64,000 bases of DNA. Source: DATBRC01 sp036560485. GTDB taxonomy: Bacteria > Pseudomonadota > Gammaproteobacteria > Burkholderiales > Burkholderiaceae_D. Numbering within the stretch: position 1 is the stretch's first letter; every line of letters begins with the position of its first letter. Position numbers and translations under genes: made by a program. Positions 1 through 7,981 of this stretch are shown piece after piece. The notes below the pieces were generated by a model. It was not told the origin of the DNA, did not search any database, and saw nothing but the letters and a program-made list of their open reading frames with translations. Where the stretch lies: positions 1 through 64,000 of the forward strand of contig DATBRC010000055.1 of assembly GCA_036560485.1 (NCBI GenBank). Direction: 5' to 3'.

Positions 1-1
1 T

Positions 2-493
2 CAACGTCTTTGCAATGCGATTGCGAATGCCAATCTGGTTAGAGATGACCGCATGACATTCATTGCTTGCTGTGGCTTGGCGTCGTTATCGGAACTGGAT
101 GCAGATGAAACCGCAGTGCCATCCAAGTTGGGTTTATTAAGAGAAGCTGCACATAGACGTGCCATTTATGGTCTCAATCATGGCATCACAGGTGTCATCG
201 GTCTGGATGAAGAGTCTGCAATTAAAAACAACGGCGGTGTGGCGCAGGCAGCAAAAGCCGCTTCAACAGTAACAGTGCAAGAAAGTCCAATAACAAAAAG
301 AGATTCCGACGGAGTGGCGTTGCTTTCGGAAAGCTTAGATATGCGCAATCCCAATGTAACTTCCCCAGAGTTGGCCACATTGTTGCAATGGATCAAAGAA
401 GGTAAACAGGATCAAGTAATGCAGCACATCGGAAAATTGTCGGTGGAGTTACAGCCTTTGGTTGACCTCATGCTGCGGCAATCAAAACATTGA
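2..493 (+). CDS. Unrecognised protein, 3' part only
   Basis: The reading frame is open from base 2, so the gene begins upstream of the window; the first ATG inside it (53) is probably internal. The visible 163 residues begin QRLCNAIANANL and continue with FIACCGLASL and an AAHRRAIYGLNHG stretch, followed by a variable linker and a helical tail ending LVDLMLRQSKH. The pattern of a short hydrophobic strand, then Gly/Ala/Ser, then an A-x-x-R-R helix faintly recalls the C-terminal end of a GGDEF domain, but no decisive motif is present. I do not assign a function. The next gene starts 57 bases downstream on the same strand. Confidence 0.6.
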   Translation, partial: QRLCNAIANANLVRDDRMTFIACCGLASLSELDADETAVPSKLGLLREAAHRRAIYGLNHGITGVIGLDEESAIKNNGGVAQAAKAASTVTVQESPITKRDSDGVALLSESLDMRNPNVTSPELATLLQWIKEGKQDQVMQHIGKLSVELQPLVDLMLRQSKH

Positions 494-522
494 CCCTGTC
501 ACCTATCGCCAAATTCGGTATC

Positions 523-552
523 ATAGAATTCCCATTTTTTTAGGAATACTAT
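523..552 (+). promoter_or_regulatory. Hairpin covering the ribosome binding site of the GlcG-like gene
   Basis: ATAGAATTCC (523-532) and GGAATACTAT (543-552) are inverted repeats with one mismatch. The right arm holds the AGGA ribosome binding site (542-545) and reaches the first two bases of the ATG at 551. If formed in the mRNA it would hide the start region. The pairing is seen directly; a regulatory role is inference. Confidence 0.35.
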
Positions 553-958
553 GCAAACCAAGCAAACGTTGACGCTTGACGATGTCAAGAAAATTGCTGA
601 AGCGGCGGAAGCCGAAGCGAAAGCAAACAATTGGGCTGTCGTGATTTCAGTAGTAGATGAAGGCGGGCATTTAATGTGGCTGCAGCGCATGGATGGCGTT
701 GCTCCTATTTCAACCTATATTGCTCCGGCAAAAGGTAAAACGGCTGCATTAGGCCGCCGTGAATCCAAGATTTACGAAGACATGATCAACAATGGTCGTT
801 TTTCCTTTTTGAGCGCTCCTGATTTGGAGGGCATGCTTGAAGGTGGCGTTCCAATCATGGTGAATGGACAGTGCGTTGGTGCGGTGGGTGTTTCGGGTGT
901 GAAATCCGCTGAAGATGCGCAAATTGCAAAGGCGGGTATTGCTGCATTGGGTTTATAA
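551..958 (+). CDS. GlcG/HbpS-like protein (DUF336 family)
   Basis: The 135-residue protein matches the small GlcG/HbpS fold: an N-terminal helix LTLDDVKKIAEAAEAEAK, then VVISVVDEGGHLMWLQRMDG, the conserved A-x-x-KA-x-TA-type segment (PAKGKTAALGRRE), and a GGVPI...VGAVGVSG C-terminal strand pair. Some family members bind haem and others sit in glycolate operons with no proven activity, so the substrate cannot be stated. It has no signal peptide and should be cytoplasmic. The start is supported by AGGA five bases before the ATG. It stands alone between the partial gene and carA. Confidence 0.8.
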   Translation: MQTKQTLTLDDVKKIAEAAEAEAKANNWAVVISVVDEGGHLMWLQRMDGVAPISTYIAPAKGKTAALGRRESKIYEDMINNGRFSFLSAPDLEGMLEGGVPIMVNGQCVGAVGVSGVKSAEDAQIAKAGIAALGL

Positions 959-997
959 AAAGTATTCAGTATTAAGCCATGACTTTATACTCAGGGT

Positions 998-1027
998 TTG
1001 CCCGAGTAGGGTGTTTTGCGCTATAAT
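998..1027 (+). promoter_or_regulatory. Candidate sigma-70 promoter of carAB
   Basis: TTGCCC (998-1003) and a consensus TATAAT (1022-1027) are separated by 18 bases, about 155 bases before carA. The remaining leader (1030-1180) shows no clear arginine- or pyrimidine-type operator that I can recognise. Confidence 0.5.
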
Positions 1028-1180
1028 TATTCGGTTTAGCTAATTTTATTCCGTCGTAGCGCATACACCATCCCATTCGTCCCAAAAAGACCTTAATCAC
1101 CTCAAAGCGCAAGCTGTGTAGAGGGTTACATAATGGTCATCTGGCGCGCGCAGCGACGGTAACAACATCAGGAGTTACCC

Positions 1181-2335
1181 TTGCTGCCATTTTTTTCTGG
1201 CCCTACAGTTCCGGCCATCCTAGCGCTTGCAGACGGGTCGATTTTTCAAGGTTTTTCAATTGGCGCAGTTGGTCAGACTACCGGTGAAGTGGTATTTAAT
1301 ACTGCGATGACCGGATATCAGGAAATTCTCACTGATCCCAGCTACAGCCGCCAAATTGTTACCCTTACCTATCCTCATATCGGCAATACAGGAATCAATC
1401 CTGAAGATGTTGAATCCTCGAAGATTCACGCCGCCGGTTTGATCATCAAGGATTTGCCGCTGCAGGTATCGAATTTCCGTTCCAAGCAAACATTATCGGA
1501 TTACCTGAAAGCCGAAGGCATTGTTGCCATCGCAGGTATCGATACGCGCAAGCTCACGCGCATCCTGCGTGAAAAAGGCGCGCAGAGTGGCGCCATTGTT
1601 GCGGGCAATACCATTTCAGTTGCGCAAGCACTTGATCTGGCAAAGAGCTTTGCCGGCTTGGCAGGGATGGATCTCGCCAAAGTGGTATCGGTCACCAAGG
1701 CTTATGAATGGACTGAAACCGAGTGGAAACTCGGCTCAGGTTATGGCCAGCAAAAATCGCCACAATTTCATGTGGTCGCATTCGACTATGGCGTCAAGTA
1801 CAACATCTTGCGCATGCTGGCTTCGCGCGGTTGCAAGGTAACTGTTCTGCCGGCACAAGCTTCGGCAGCAGAAGCCTTGGCGCTGAAGCCGGATGGCATC
1901 TTCTTGTCGAATGGGCCTGGCGATCCTGAGCCATGCGATTACGCGATTGCTGCTTCGAAAGAATTGATCGAGCGCGGCATTCCGACTTTCGGCATTTGCC
2001 TCGGCCACCAAATCATGGCGTTGGCATCCGGTGCGAAGACGCTGAAGATGAAGTTTGGCCATCACGGCGCCAACCATCCGGTGCAAGATCTCGACACCAA
2101 ACAAGTATTGATCACATCACAAAACCACGGCTTCGCAGTTGATGCGGCGTCACTACCGGCCAATTGCCGCGTGACGCATGTGTCGTTGTTCGACGGCTCG
2201 CTGCAAGGTTTTGCCCGCACCGACAAACCCGCGTTTTGCTTCCAGGGACATCCTGAAGCATCACCCGGACCGCATGACATCGCCCCCTTGTTCGATCGTT
2301 TTATCGCGATGATGGAGAAACATAAAAATGCCTAA
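1181..2335 (+). CDS. carA: Carbamoyl-phosphate synthase small (glutaminase) subunit
   Basis: This subunit hydrolyses glutamine and passes ammonia to CarB to make carbamoyl phosphate for pyrimidine and arginine synthesis. The 384 residues show the CarA N-terminal domain (LALADGSIFQGFSIG) and a class I glutamine amidotransferase domain with nucleophile Cys273 in FGICLGHQ and the His357/Glu359 pair in QGHPEA, equivalent to E. coli Cys269/His353/Glu355. Translation appears to start at TTG 1181 because AGGAG lies six bases upstream and no ATG fits the family N-terminus. The stop overlaps the carB start by 8 bases, pointing to coupled synthesis of the 1:1 complex. Confidence 0.97.
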   Translation: MLPFFSGPTVPAILALADGSIFQGFSIGAVGQTTGEVVFNTAMTGYQEILTDPSYSRQIVTLTYPHIGNTGINPEDVESSKIHAAGLIIKDLPLQVSNFRSKQTLSDYLKAEGIVAIAGIDTRKLTRILREKGAQSGAIVAGNTISVAQALDLAKSFAGLAGMDLAKVVSVTKAYEWTETEWKLGSGYGQQKSPQFHVVAFDYGVKYNILRMLASRGCKVTVLPAQASAAEALALKPDGIFLSNGPGDPEPCDYAIAASKELIERGIPTFGICLGHQIMALASGAKTLKMKFGHHGANHPVQDLDTKQVLITSQNHGFAVDAASLPANCRVTHVSLFDGSLQGFARTDKPAFCFQGHPEASPGPHDIAPLFDRFIAMMEKHKNA

Positions 2336-5300
2336 GCGTACCGACATTAAAAGCATCCTGATTATCGGTGCCGGCCCCATCATCATTGGTCAGGCTTGTG
2401 AATTCGATTATTCCGGCGCACAGGCTTGCAAAGCGTTGCGCGAAGAAGGTTATCGCGTCATCCTGGTCAACAGCAATCCTGCGACCATCATGACCGATCC
2501 GGAAATGGCGGACGTCACCTATATCGAGCCGATTACATGGCAAGCAGTTGAGCGCATCATCGACAAGGAGCGTCCAGACGCGATTTTGCCGACGATGGGT
2601 GGACAGACCGCACTTAACTGCGCGCTGGATTTGCACAACAACGGTGTATTGAAAAAATACGGTTGCGAACTGATCGGCGCATCGCCGGAAGCGATCGACA
2701 AGGCAGAAGACCGCTCCAAATTCAAAGATGCGATGACCAAAATCGGTCTCGGCTCCGCACGTTCTGGTGTTGCACACACGCTGGACGAATCGTGGGCCGT
2801 GCAAAAAGAATTGGGCTTCCCGGTCATCATCCGGCCATCGTTCACGATGGGTGGTACCGGCGGCGGCATTGCTTACAACGAAGAAGAATTCGAAGCGATT
2901 TGTAAACGCGGTCTGGAAGCGTCGCCAACCAGCGAATTGTTGATTGAAGAATCGCTGATCGGCTGGAAAGAATTCGAGATGGAAGTGGTCCGCGACAAGA
3001 AGGACAACTGCATCATCGTGTGCTCGATCGAGAATCTGGATCCGATGGGCGTGCATACCGGTGACTCGATCACTGTTGCGCCGGCGCAGACGCTGACCGA
3101 CAAGGAATATCAAATCATGCGTAACGCATCGCTCGCAGTGTTGCGCGAGATCGGTGTCGATACCGGTGGATCAAACGTGCAATTCTCGGTTAATCCTGCA
3201 GATGGCCGCATGATCGTCATCGAGATGAATCCGCGTGTATCGCGTTCATCCGCGTTGGCTTCGAAAGCGACAGGCTTTCCAATCGCGAAGATCGCTGCAA
3301 AACTGGCGGTTGGTTTCACGCTGGATGAATTGCGCAATGAAATTACCGGCGGCGCGACACCGGCATCGTTCGAGCCCAGCATCGATTATGTTGTCACCAA
3401 AATTCCGCGCTTCGCATTTGAAAAGTTCCCGCAGGCTGATGATCACCTGACTACGCAGATGAAGTCGGTCGGTGAAGTAATGGCAATTGGCCGTACCTTC
3501 CAGGAGTCATTCCAGAAAGCATTGCGCGGTTTGGAAGTTGGTGTCGATGGTTTGAATGAAAAAACCACTGATCGTGAAGTCATCGAGGAAGAACTCGGCG
3601 AACCCGGGCCGGAACGCATTTGGTATGTCGGCGATGCATTCGCTCAGGGATTTACGCTGGAAGAAGTGAATCAGTTGACACATATCGATCCATGGTTCCT
3701 GGCACAGATCAAGGAAATCGTCGATATTGAATTGTGGCTGGATACGCAGACACTGGATGCAATCGACAAGACCATTCTGTTCAAGCTCAAGCAAAAAGGT
3801 TTTTCCGATCGTCGCTTGGCCAAGTTGCTCAAGACGACCGATAAGGCAATCCGCGAAAAACGCCGCGCATTGAATATTCGTCCAGTCTATAAACGTGTCG
3901 ATACCTGCGCAGGCGAATTTGCGACCAAAACCGCTTACATGTATTCGACTTACGAGGAAGAGTGCGAATCGCAGCCGACCGACAAAAAGAAAATCATGGT
4001 ATTGGGCGGTGGTCCGAATCGTATTGGTCAAGGTATTGAATTTGACTATTGCTGCGTGCATGCAGCGTTGGCAATGCGTGAAGACGGTTACGAAACCATT
4101 ATGGTCAACTGCAATCCTGAAACGGTTTCGACCGATTACGATACATCTGACCGTTTGTACTTTGAGCCGTTGACACTGGAAGACGTACTGGAAATCGTCG
4201 ACAAGGAAAAGCCATACGGCGTCATCGTTCAGTACGGTGGTCAGACACCTTTGAAATTGGCTCTGGATCTGGAAGCGAATGGTGTACCCATCGTTGGCAC
4301 ATCACCTGACATGATCGATGCCGCTGAAGACCGTGAACGTTTCCAGAAAATGCTGCATGACCTCGGCTTGCGTCAGCCGCCTAATCGTACTGCGCGTACC
4401 GAAGAAGATGCATTGCGCCTTGCGCAGGAAATCGGCTATCCGTTGGTCGTGCGCCCATCGTATGTACTGGGTGGCCGTGCGATGGAAATTGTGCATGAAC
4501 AACGCGACCTGGAACGCTATATGCGCGAAGCGGTCAAGGTATCGCACGATTCCCCTGTGTTGCTTGATCGCTTCCTGAATGATGCGATTGAAGTCGATGT
4601 CGATTGCTTGTCAGACGGTAAGCGCACCTTTATCGGTGGCGTAATGGAACATATTGAACAGGCTGGTGTGCATTCGGGTGATTCGGCTTGTTCGTTGCCG
4701 CCTTACTCATTGTCGCAAGCAACAATCGATGAATTGAAGCGCCAGACTGCATTGATGGCCAAGGGCTTGAATGTGGTTGGTTTGATGAACGTGCAGTTCG
4801 CTATTCAACGTGATGCAGGCAAGGATATTGTCTTCGTGTTGGAAGTTAATCCACGTGCGTCACGCACAGTGCCGTTTGTATCGAAAGCAACAGGCTTGCA
4901 ACTCGCCAAGATTGCAGCACGTTGCATGGTGGGGCAATCGTTGGAGAGCCAAGGTGTGCAAAAAGAAGTGGTGCCGCCGTATTTCAGTGTAAAAGAAGCT
5001 GTGTTCCCGTTTGTAAAATTCCCGGGTGTCGATACCATTCTCGGACCGGAGATGAAATCGACCGGTGAAGTCATGGGTGTCGGCATGACCTTCGGTGAAG
5101 CCTTCGTGAAATCGCAACTTGGTGCCAGCGTGAAATTGCCGAAGTCCGGAAAAGTTTTCCTCAGCGTCAAAGGCGGCGACAAGCCGCGCGCAGTGCAAGT
5201 TGCGCGTGATCTGGTCGAGATTGGTTTCTCAGTAGTAGCGACCAAAGGAACTGCCGCTGCAATCAGTGCGGAGGGCATTCCCGTGACGACCGTCAATAAA

Positions 5301-5546
5301 GTGGTCGAAGGCCGTCCGCATATCGTCGATATGATCAAGAATCATGAAATATCGTTGGTCATTAACACGGTCGAGGAAAAGCGTAGCGCGATCACTGATT
5401 CACGCGCGATTCGTACTTCGGCGCTGGCAGCACGCGTGACGACTTATACGACCATCGCAGGAGCAGAAGCCGCAGTCGAAGGCATGGCGCATCTTGATGA
5501 GCTGAATGTCTACGATTTACAAGGGTTGCATAAAACTTTACACTGA
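2328..5546 (+). CDS. carB: Carbamoyl-phosphate synthase large subunit
   Basis: CarB makes carbamoyl phosphate from bicarbonate, ammonia and two ATP in the cytoplasm. Its 1072 residues match the family length. Two homologous ATP-grasp halves are visible: residues about 1-400 (start KSILIIGAGPIIIGQACEFD) and about 550-935 (KKIMVLGGGPNRIGQGIEFD), separated by an oligomerisation region, with a C-terminal MGS-like allosteric domain (about 936-1072, VFLSVKGGDKPRAVQVARDL). The ATG lies inside the last codons of carA. A long hairpin follows the stop, before greA. Confidence 0.98.
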   Translation: MPKRTDIKSILIIGAGPIIIGQACEFDYSGAQACKALREEGYRVILVNSNPATIMTDPEMADVTYIEPITWQAVERIIDKERPDAILPTMGGQTALNCALDLHNNGVLKKYGCELIGASPEAIDKAEDRSKFKDAMTKIGLGSARSGVAHTLDESWAVQKELGFPVIIRPSFTMGGTGGGIAYNEEEFEAICKRGLEASPTSELLIEESLIGWKEFEMEVVRDKKDNCIIVCSIENLDPMGVHTGDSITVAPAQTLTDKEYQIMRNASLAVLREIGVDTGGSNVQFSVNPADGRMIVIEMNPRVSRSSALASKATGFPIAKIAAKLAVGFTLDELRNEITGGATPASFEPSIDYVVTKIPRFAFEKFPQADDHLTTQMKSVGEVMAIGRTFQESFQKALRGLEVGVDGLNEKTTDREVIEEELGEPGPERIWYVGDAFAQGFTLEEVNQLTHIDPWFLAQIKEIVDIELWLDTQTLDAIDKTILFKLKQKGFSDRRLAKLLKTTDKAIREKRRALNIRPVYKRVDTCAGEFATKTAYMYSTYEEECESQPTDKKKIMVLGGGPNRIGQGIEFDYCCVHAALAMREDGYETIMVNCNPETVSTDYDTSDRLYFEPLTLEDVLEIVDKEKPYGVIVQYGGQTPLKLALDLEANGVPIVGTSPDMIDAAEDRERFQKMLHDLGLRQPPNRTARTEEDALRLAQEIGYPLVVRPSYVLGGRAMEIVHEQRDLERYMREAVKVSHDSPVLLDRFLNDAIEVDVDCLSDGKRTFIGGVMEHIEQAGVHSGDSACSLPPYSLSQATIDELKRQTALMAKGLNVVGLMNVQFAIQRDAGKDIVFVLEVNPRASRTVPFVSKATGLQLAKIAARCMVGQSLESQGVQKEVVPPYFSVKEAVFPFVKFPGVDTILGPEMKSTGEVMGVGMTFGEAFVKSQLGASVKLPKSGKVFLSVKGGDKPRAVQVARDLVEIGFSVVATKGTAAAISAEGIPVTTVNKVVEGRPHIVDMIKNHEISLVINTVEEKRSAITDSRAIRTSALAARVTTYTTIAGAEAAVEGMAHLDELNVYDLQGLHKTLH

Positions 5547-5564
5547 ATTAAATTTCAATTTTAG

Positions 5565-5622
5565 CCACAGAGGTCACACATGCACCGGAAAATCCAGTGC
5601 TTGCCGTGACCTCTGTGGTTTT
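5565..5622 (+). terminator. Long nested hairpin between carB and greA
   Basis: CCACAGAGGTCAC (5565-5577) and GTGACCTCTGTGG (5606-5618) form a perfect 13-bp stem followed by TTTT. Inside the 28-base loop, GCACCGG (5582-5588) and CCAGTGC (5594-5600) form a second stem with one mismatch. It could end carAB transcription, but it is much longer than an ordinary terminator and could be a dispersed palindromic repeat. It lies only 20 bases before the greA start. Confidence 0.6.
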
Positions 5623-5642
5623 CACTTTATTGGGAAGGCATT

Positions 5643-6119
5643 ATGAGCTCAGTTCCTATTACGAAACACGGTGCAGAACTCTTGAAAGCAGAGTTGCATC
5701 AATTGAAAACAGTTGAGCGGCGCGTCGTCATTAACGCAATTGCTGAAGCGCGCTCGCATGGCGATCTTTCTGAAAATGCTGAATACGATGCAGCCAAAGA
5801 ACGGCAAAGCTTTGTCGAAGGACGTATTGCCGAGCTGGAAGGAAAGTTGGGGTCAGCGCAGATTATCGATCCGGCTCTGCTTGAAGCAGATGGGCGTATT
5901 GTGTTTGCTTCGACAGTTGATCTTGAAGATTTGGAAACAGGGGAAAAAGTGACTTACCAAATCGTTGGTACGGATGAAGCTGATTTGAAGCAGATGAAAG
6001 TGTCGATTACTTCACCGATTGCTCGTGCGATGATCGGCAAATATGCAGGTGATGTAGTGGCAGTGCAAGCACCTTCCGGCGTGCGTGAATATGAAGTGCT
6101 TGAAGTGAAATATATCTAA
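5643..6119 (+). CDS. greA: Transcription elongation factor GreA
   Basis: GreA inserts a coiled coil into the RNA polymerase secondary channel and stimulates cleavage of backtracked transcripts. The 158 residues give the N-terminal coiled coil with the acidic tip motif GDLSENAEYDAAKERQ and a C-terminal FKBP-like globular domain ending REYEVLEVKYI. Length is typical. The start has a GGGAAGG purine stretch a few bases upstream. Its TAA shares one base with the ATG of the following membrane-protein gene, so the two are cotranscribed; carB ends 96 bases upstream. Confidence 0.97.
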   Translation: MSSVPITKHGAELLKAELHQLKTVERRVVINAIAEARSHGDLSENAEYDAAKERQSFVEGRIAELEGKLGSAQIIDPALLEADGRIVFASTVDLEDLETGEKVTYQIVGTDEADLKQMKVSITSPIARAMIGKYAGDVVAVQAPSGVREYEVLEVKYI

Positions 6120-6565
6120 TGCTGCTTGTTGCACGTTTTCGCCTATTGATTGCAACTTTATGGGTGGGCAGTTTATGGACGATAGGATATGTCGTCGCGC
6201 CAACATTGTTCACAACCTTATATGACAAGGTGCTCGCTGGAACGATTGCAGGCAGCCTGTTTCATATAGAAGCGTGGTTGTCTGTTGGATGTGCAATGGT
6301 ATTGACAGGATTTTTGCTACCCATCAAACGTGAAGATTCGGCAAAAATAACTTTGTTGCGTTTGATTGTTGTGATGCTCATCTGTACTGTCATCGGCTAT
6401 TTTGTATTGCACCCATTCATGGCAAGTTTGCGAGCCTCCGCCGGCCCTGCTGGCGTCATGGCATCTGATGCCAAGATGCAGTTCGGCATCCTTCATGGGA
6501 TTTCAAGCTTGTTTTATCTGATTGAAAGCTTGCTGGGCATAGCGCTGATTTTGAAATTGCGCTGA
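6119..6565 (+). CDS. DUF4149 (TMEM205-like) membrane protein
   Basis: This 148-residue protein has about four membrane-spanning helices (near 4-28, 48-66, 78-100 and 122-147) and a loop carrying SAGPAGVMASDAKMQFGILHGISSLFYLIES, which fits the DUF4149 family. The molecular function is not known to me. It overlaps greA by one base, an arrangement I recall from other Burkholderiales. No T-rich terminator follows, only a weak 7-bp hairpin around 6578-6599 in the gap to the convergent YhbY-like gene. Confidence 0.8.
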   Translation: MLLVARFRLLIATLWVGSLWTIGYVVAPTLFTTLYDKVLAGTIAGSLFHIEAWLSVGCAMVLTGFLLPIKREDSAKITLLRLIVVMLICTVIGYFVLHPFMASLRASAGPAGVMASDAKMQFGILHGISSLFYLIESLLGIALILKLR

Positions 6566-6633
6566 TGATTATATGAGCTGATATTTTCTCAAGAATATCA
6601 ACACTCAAATATCGGAGAAATTGGTTTGCTGAA

Positions 6634-7107
6634 TTAGCGCTTATCTAACGAAGATTTTTTGGAGCTGCTTTGGCGCGGTTTTGCGCGTTTGATGTTGCCA
6701 CCTTGCGTCACACGTTCGTTTCCTTTGACCATGACCTTGGTGACTGAAGGACGTTTGGTGCCACTGGGACTCGGTTTGACGATGGTGACTTCGCGCAATC
6801 CCTTGCCTCTGGTTTCACTGCGTTCTTTCGCAACTTCTTTTTTCGGGCGATAGATTACTAAAAGTTTACCGATATGCTGGATCGGCGCTGCGCCGAGTTT
6901 TTCACAGATCGTTTCATAGATGGCAACTCGTGCTTCGCGATCGTCGCCGAAAACGCGTACCTTGATCAAGCCGTGCGAATTCAGGCTGGCATCAATTTCC
7001 TTGAGAACAGAGGCTTTCAATCCGTCCTCACTGATCATGACAACGGGATTGAGTGCATGAGCGTCAGCGCGCAATACACTGCGTTCAGCTGAGGTAAGTT
7101 TTAACAT
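6634..7107 (-). CDS. yhbY: YhbY/CRS1-type RNA-binding protein
   Basis: A single CRM (YhbY) domain occupies residues about 1-95: LTSAERSVLRADAHALNPVV, the GLKASVLKEIDASLNSHGLIKVR core and KLGAAPIQHIGKLLVIYRPKK. Such proteins associate with the large ribosomal subunit precursor. After it comes a basic Lys/Arg/Ser tail of about 60 residues that E. coli YhbY lacks and that could add RNA contacts. I use the ATG at 7107, preceded by AACAGG five bases away; the upstream TTG at 7122 has no ribosome binding site. It is divergent from rlmE, another 50S maturation factor, across 94 bases. Confidence 0.9.
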   Translation of the reverse strand: MLKLTSAERSVLRADAHALNPVVMISEDGLKASVLKEIDASLNSHGLIKVRVFGDDREARVAIYETICEKLGAAPIQHIGKLLVIYRPKKEVAKERSETRGKGLREVTIVKPSPSGTKRPSVTKVMVKGNERVTQGGNIKRAKPRQSSSKKSSLDKR

Positions 7108-7201
7108 AGTAGCCTGTTTCAAAATAAATGGCGGGCAGGTAGAGCTCTCTTGAATTTCATTGAGCCGAACCGCAAAACCCTAAAGGCAGTATTCTACGCG
7201 A

Positions 7202-7846
7202 ATGGCAAAGAACAAATTAAACAAAAATTGGCTGCATGATCACATTAACGATCCGTATGTGAAGCAGGCACAGAAAGAAGGCTATCGTGCCAGAGCAGTG
7301 TACAAGCTCAAGGAAATCGACGAGAGCGAAAAGTTGATCAAGCCTGGACAAGTCATTGTCGACCTGGGATGTACACCCGGCAGCTGGTCGCAATATGTCC
7401 GTAACAAGCTTGCCGGGCAAATAGGCGGTGGCGTGAATGGCACAATCATTGGATTGGACATGTTGCCAATGGAGCCGATTGCAGACGTGCATTTTATACA
7501 AGGTGATTTCCGTGAGCAGGAAGTGCTGGACCAACTGGAAGCCTTGCTGGCAGGGCGCAAAGTTGATTTAGTGCTATCCGATATGGCGCCTAACCTCTCT
7601 GGTGTTGCGATTACCGATGCAGCGCGTGTTGAGCATATAATCGATTTGGCAATAGAATTTACGCAGGCGCATATGAAACCTTCAGGTGCTTTGCTCGTCA
7701 AATGTTTCAATGGCACCGGTTATAACGAAATCCTCGAAAAATTCAAAGAAACCTTCAAAATTGTCTCTCACAAGAAGCCCAAAGCCAGCAGAGAAAAGTC
7801 CTCAGAAGTCTTCTTGCTGGGGAAAAGTTTAAAAATACGGCAATAA
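7202..7846 (+). CDS. rlmE: 23S rRNA 2'-O-ribose U2552 methyltransferase RlmE (FtsJ/RrmJ)
   Basis: RlmE methylates the 2'-OH of U2552 in the 50S A loop using S-adenosylmethionine. The 214-residue protein has the SAM-binding motif VDLGCTPGSWSQYV and the K-D-K-E catalytic tetrad at Lys35 (AVYKLKEID), Asp127 (LSDMAP), Lys167 (LVKCF) and Glu202 (SSEVF). E. coli has AAPGG where this protein has CTPGS, a mild variation in the SAM loop. It lies upstream of ftsH as in E. coli, with a 135-base gap that holds a candidate heat-shock promoter. Confidence 0.95.
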   Translation: MAKNKLNKNWLHDHINDPYVKQAQKEGYRARAVYKLKEIDESEKLIKPGQVIVDLGCTPGSWSQYVRNKLAGQIGGGVNGTIIGLDMLPMEPIADVHFIQGDFREQEVLDQLEALLAGRKVDLVLSDMAPNLSGVAITDAARVEHIIDLAIEFTQAHMKPSGALLVKCFNGTGYNEILEKFKETFKIVSHKKPKASREKSSEVFLLGKSLKIRQ

Positions 7847-7869
7847 ATGCCTTCTACTAAAGATTAACC

Positions 7870-7898
7870 CTTGATTTCTAATGGGTTTATCCATATAT
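7870..7898 (+). promoter_or_regulatory. Candidate sigma-32 type promoter of ftsH
   Basis: CTTGATT (7870-7876) and CCATATAT (7891-7898) with a 14-base spacer resemble the heat-shock consensus CTTGAAA-N(13-15)-CCCATNT. E. coli ftsH is under sigma-32 control. The match is partial (two mismatches in the -35). Confidence 0.4.
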
Positions 7899-7981
7899 CG
7901 TGCCTAGTAAGCTCAGATTATTACGAGTAAAATTAGTGCAGCTCAATAAAGTAAGGCGCAGCCCGCCTCAAAGGAGTTCTT

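Noticed and set aside
2301..3113. Antisense frame of 270 codons opposite carB
   Set aside because: Lies wholly across the carAB junction and the conserved ATP-grasp domain; composition (Arg, His, Phe, Cys rich) is typical of a shadow.
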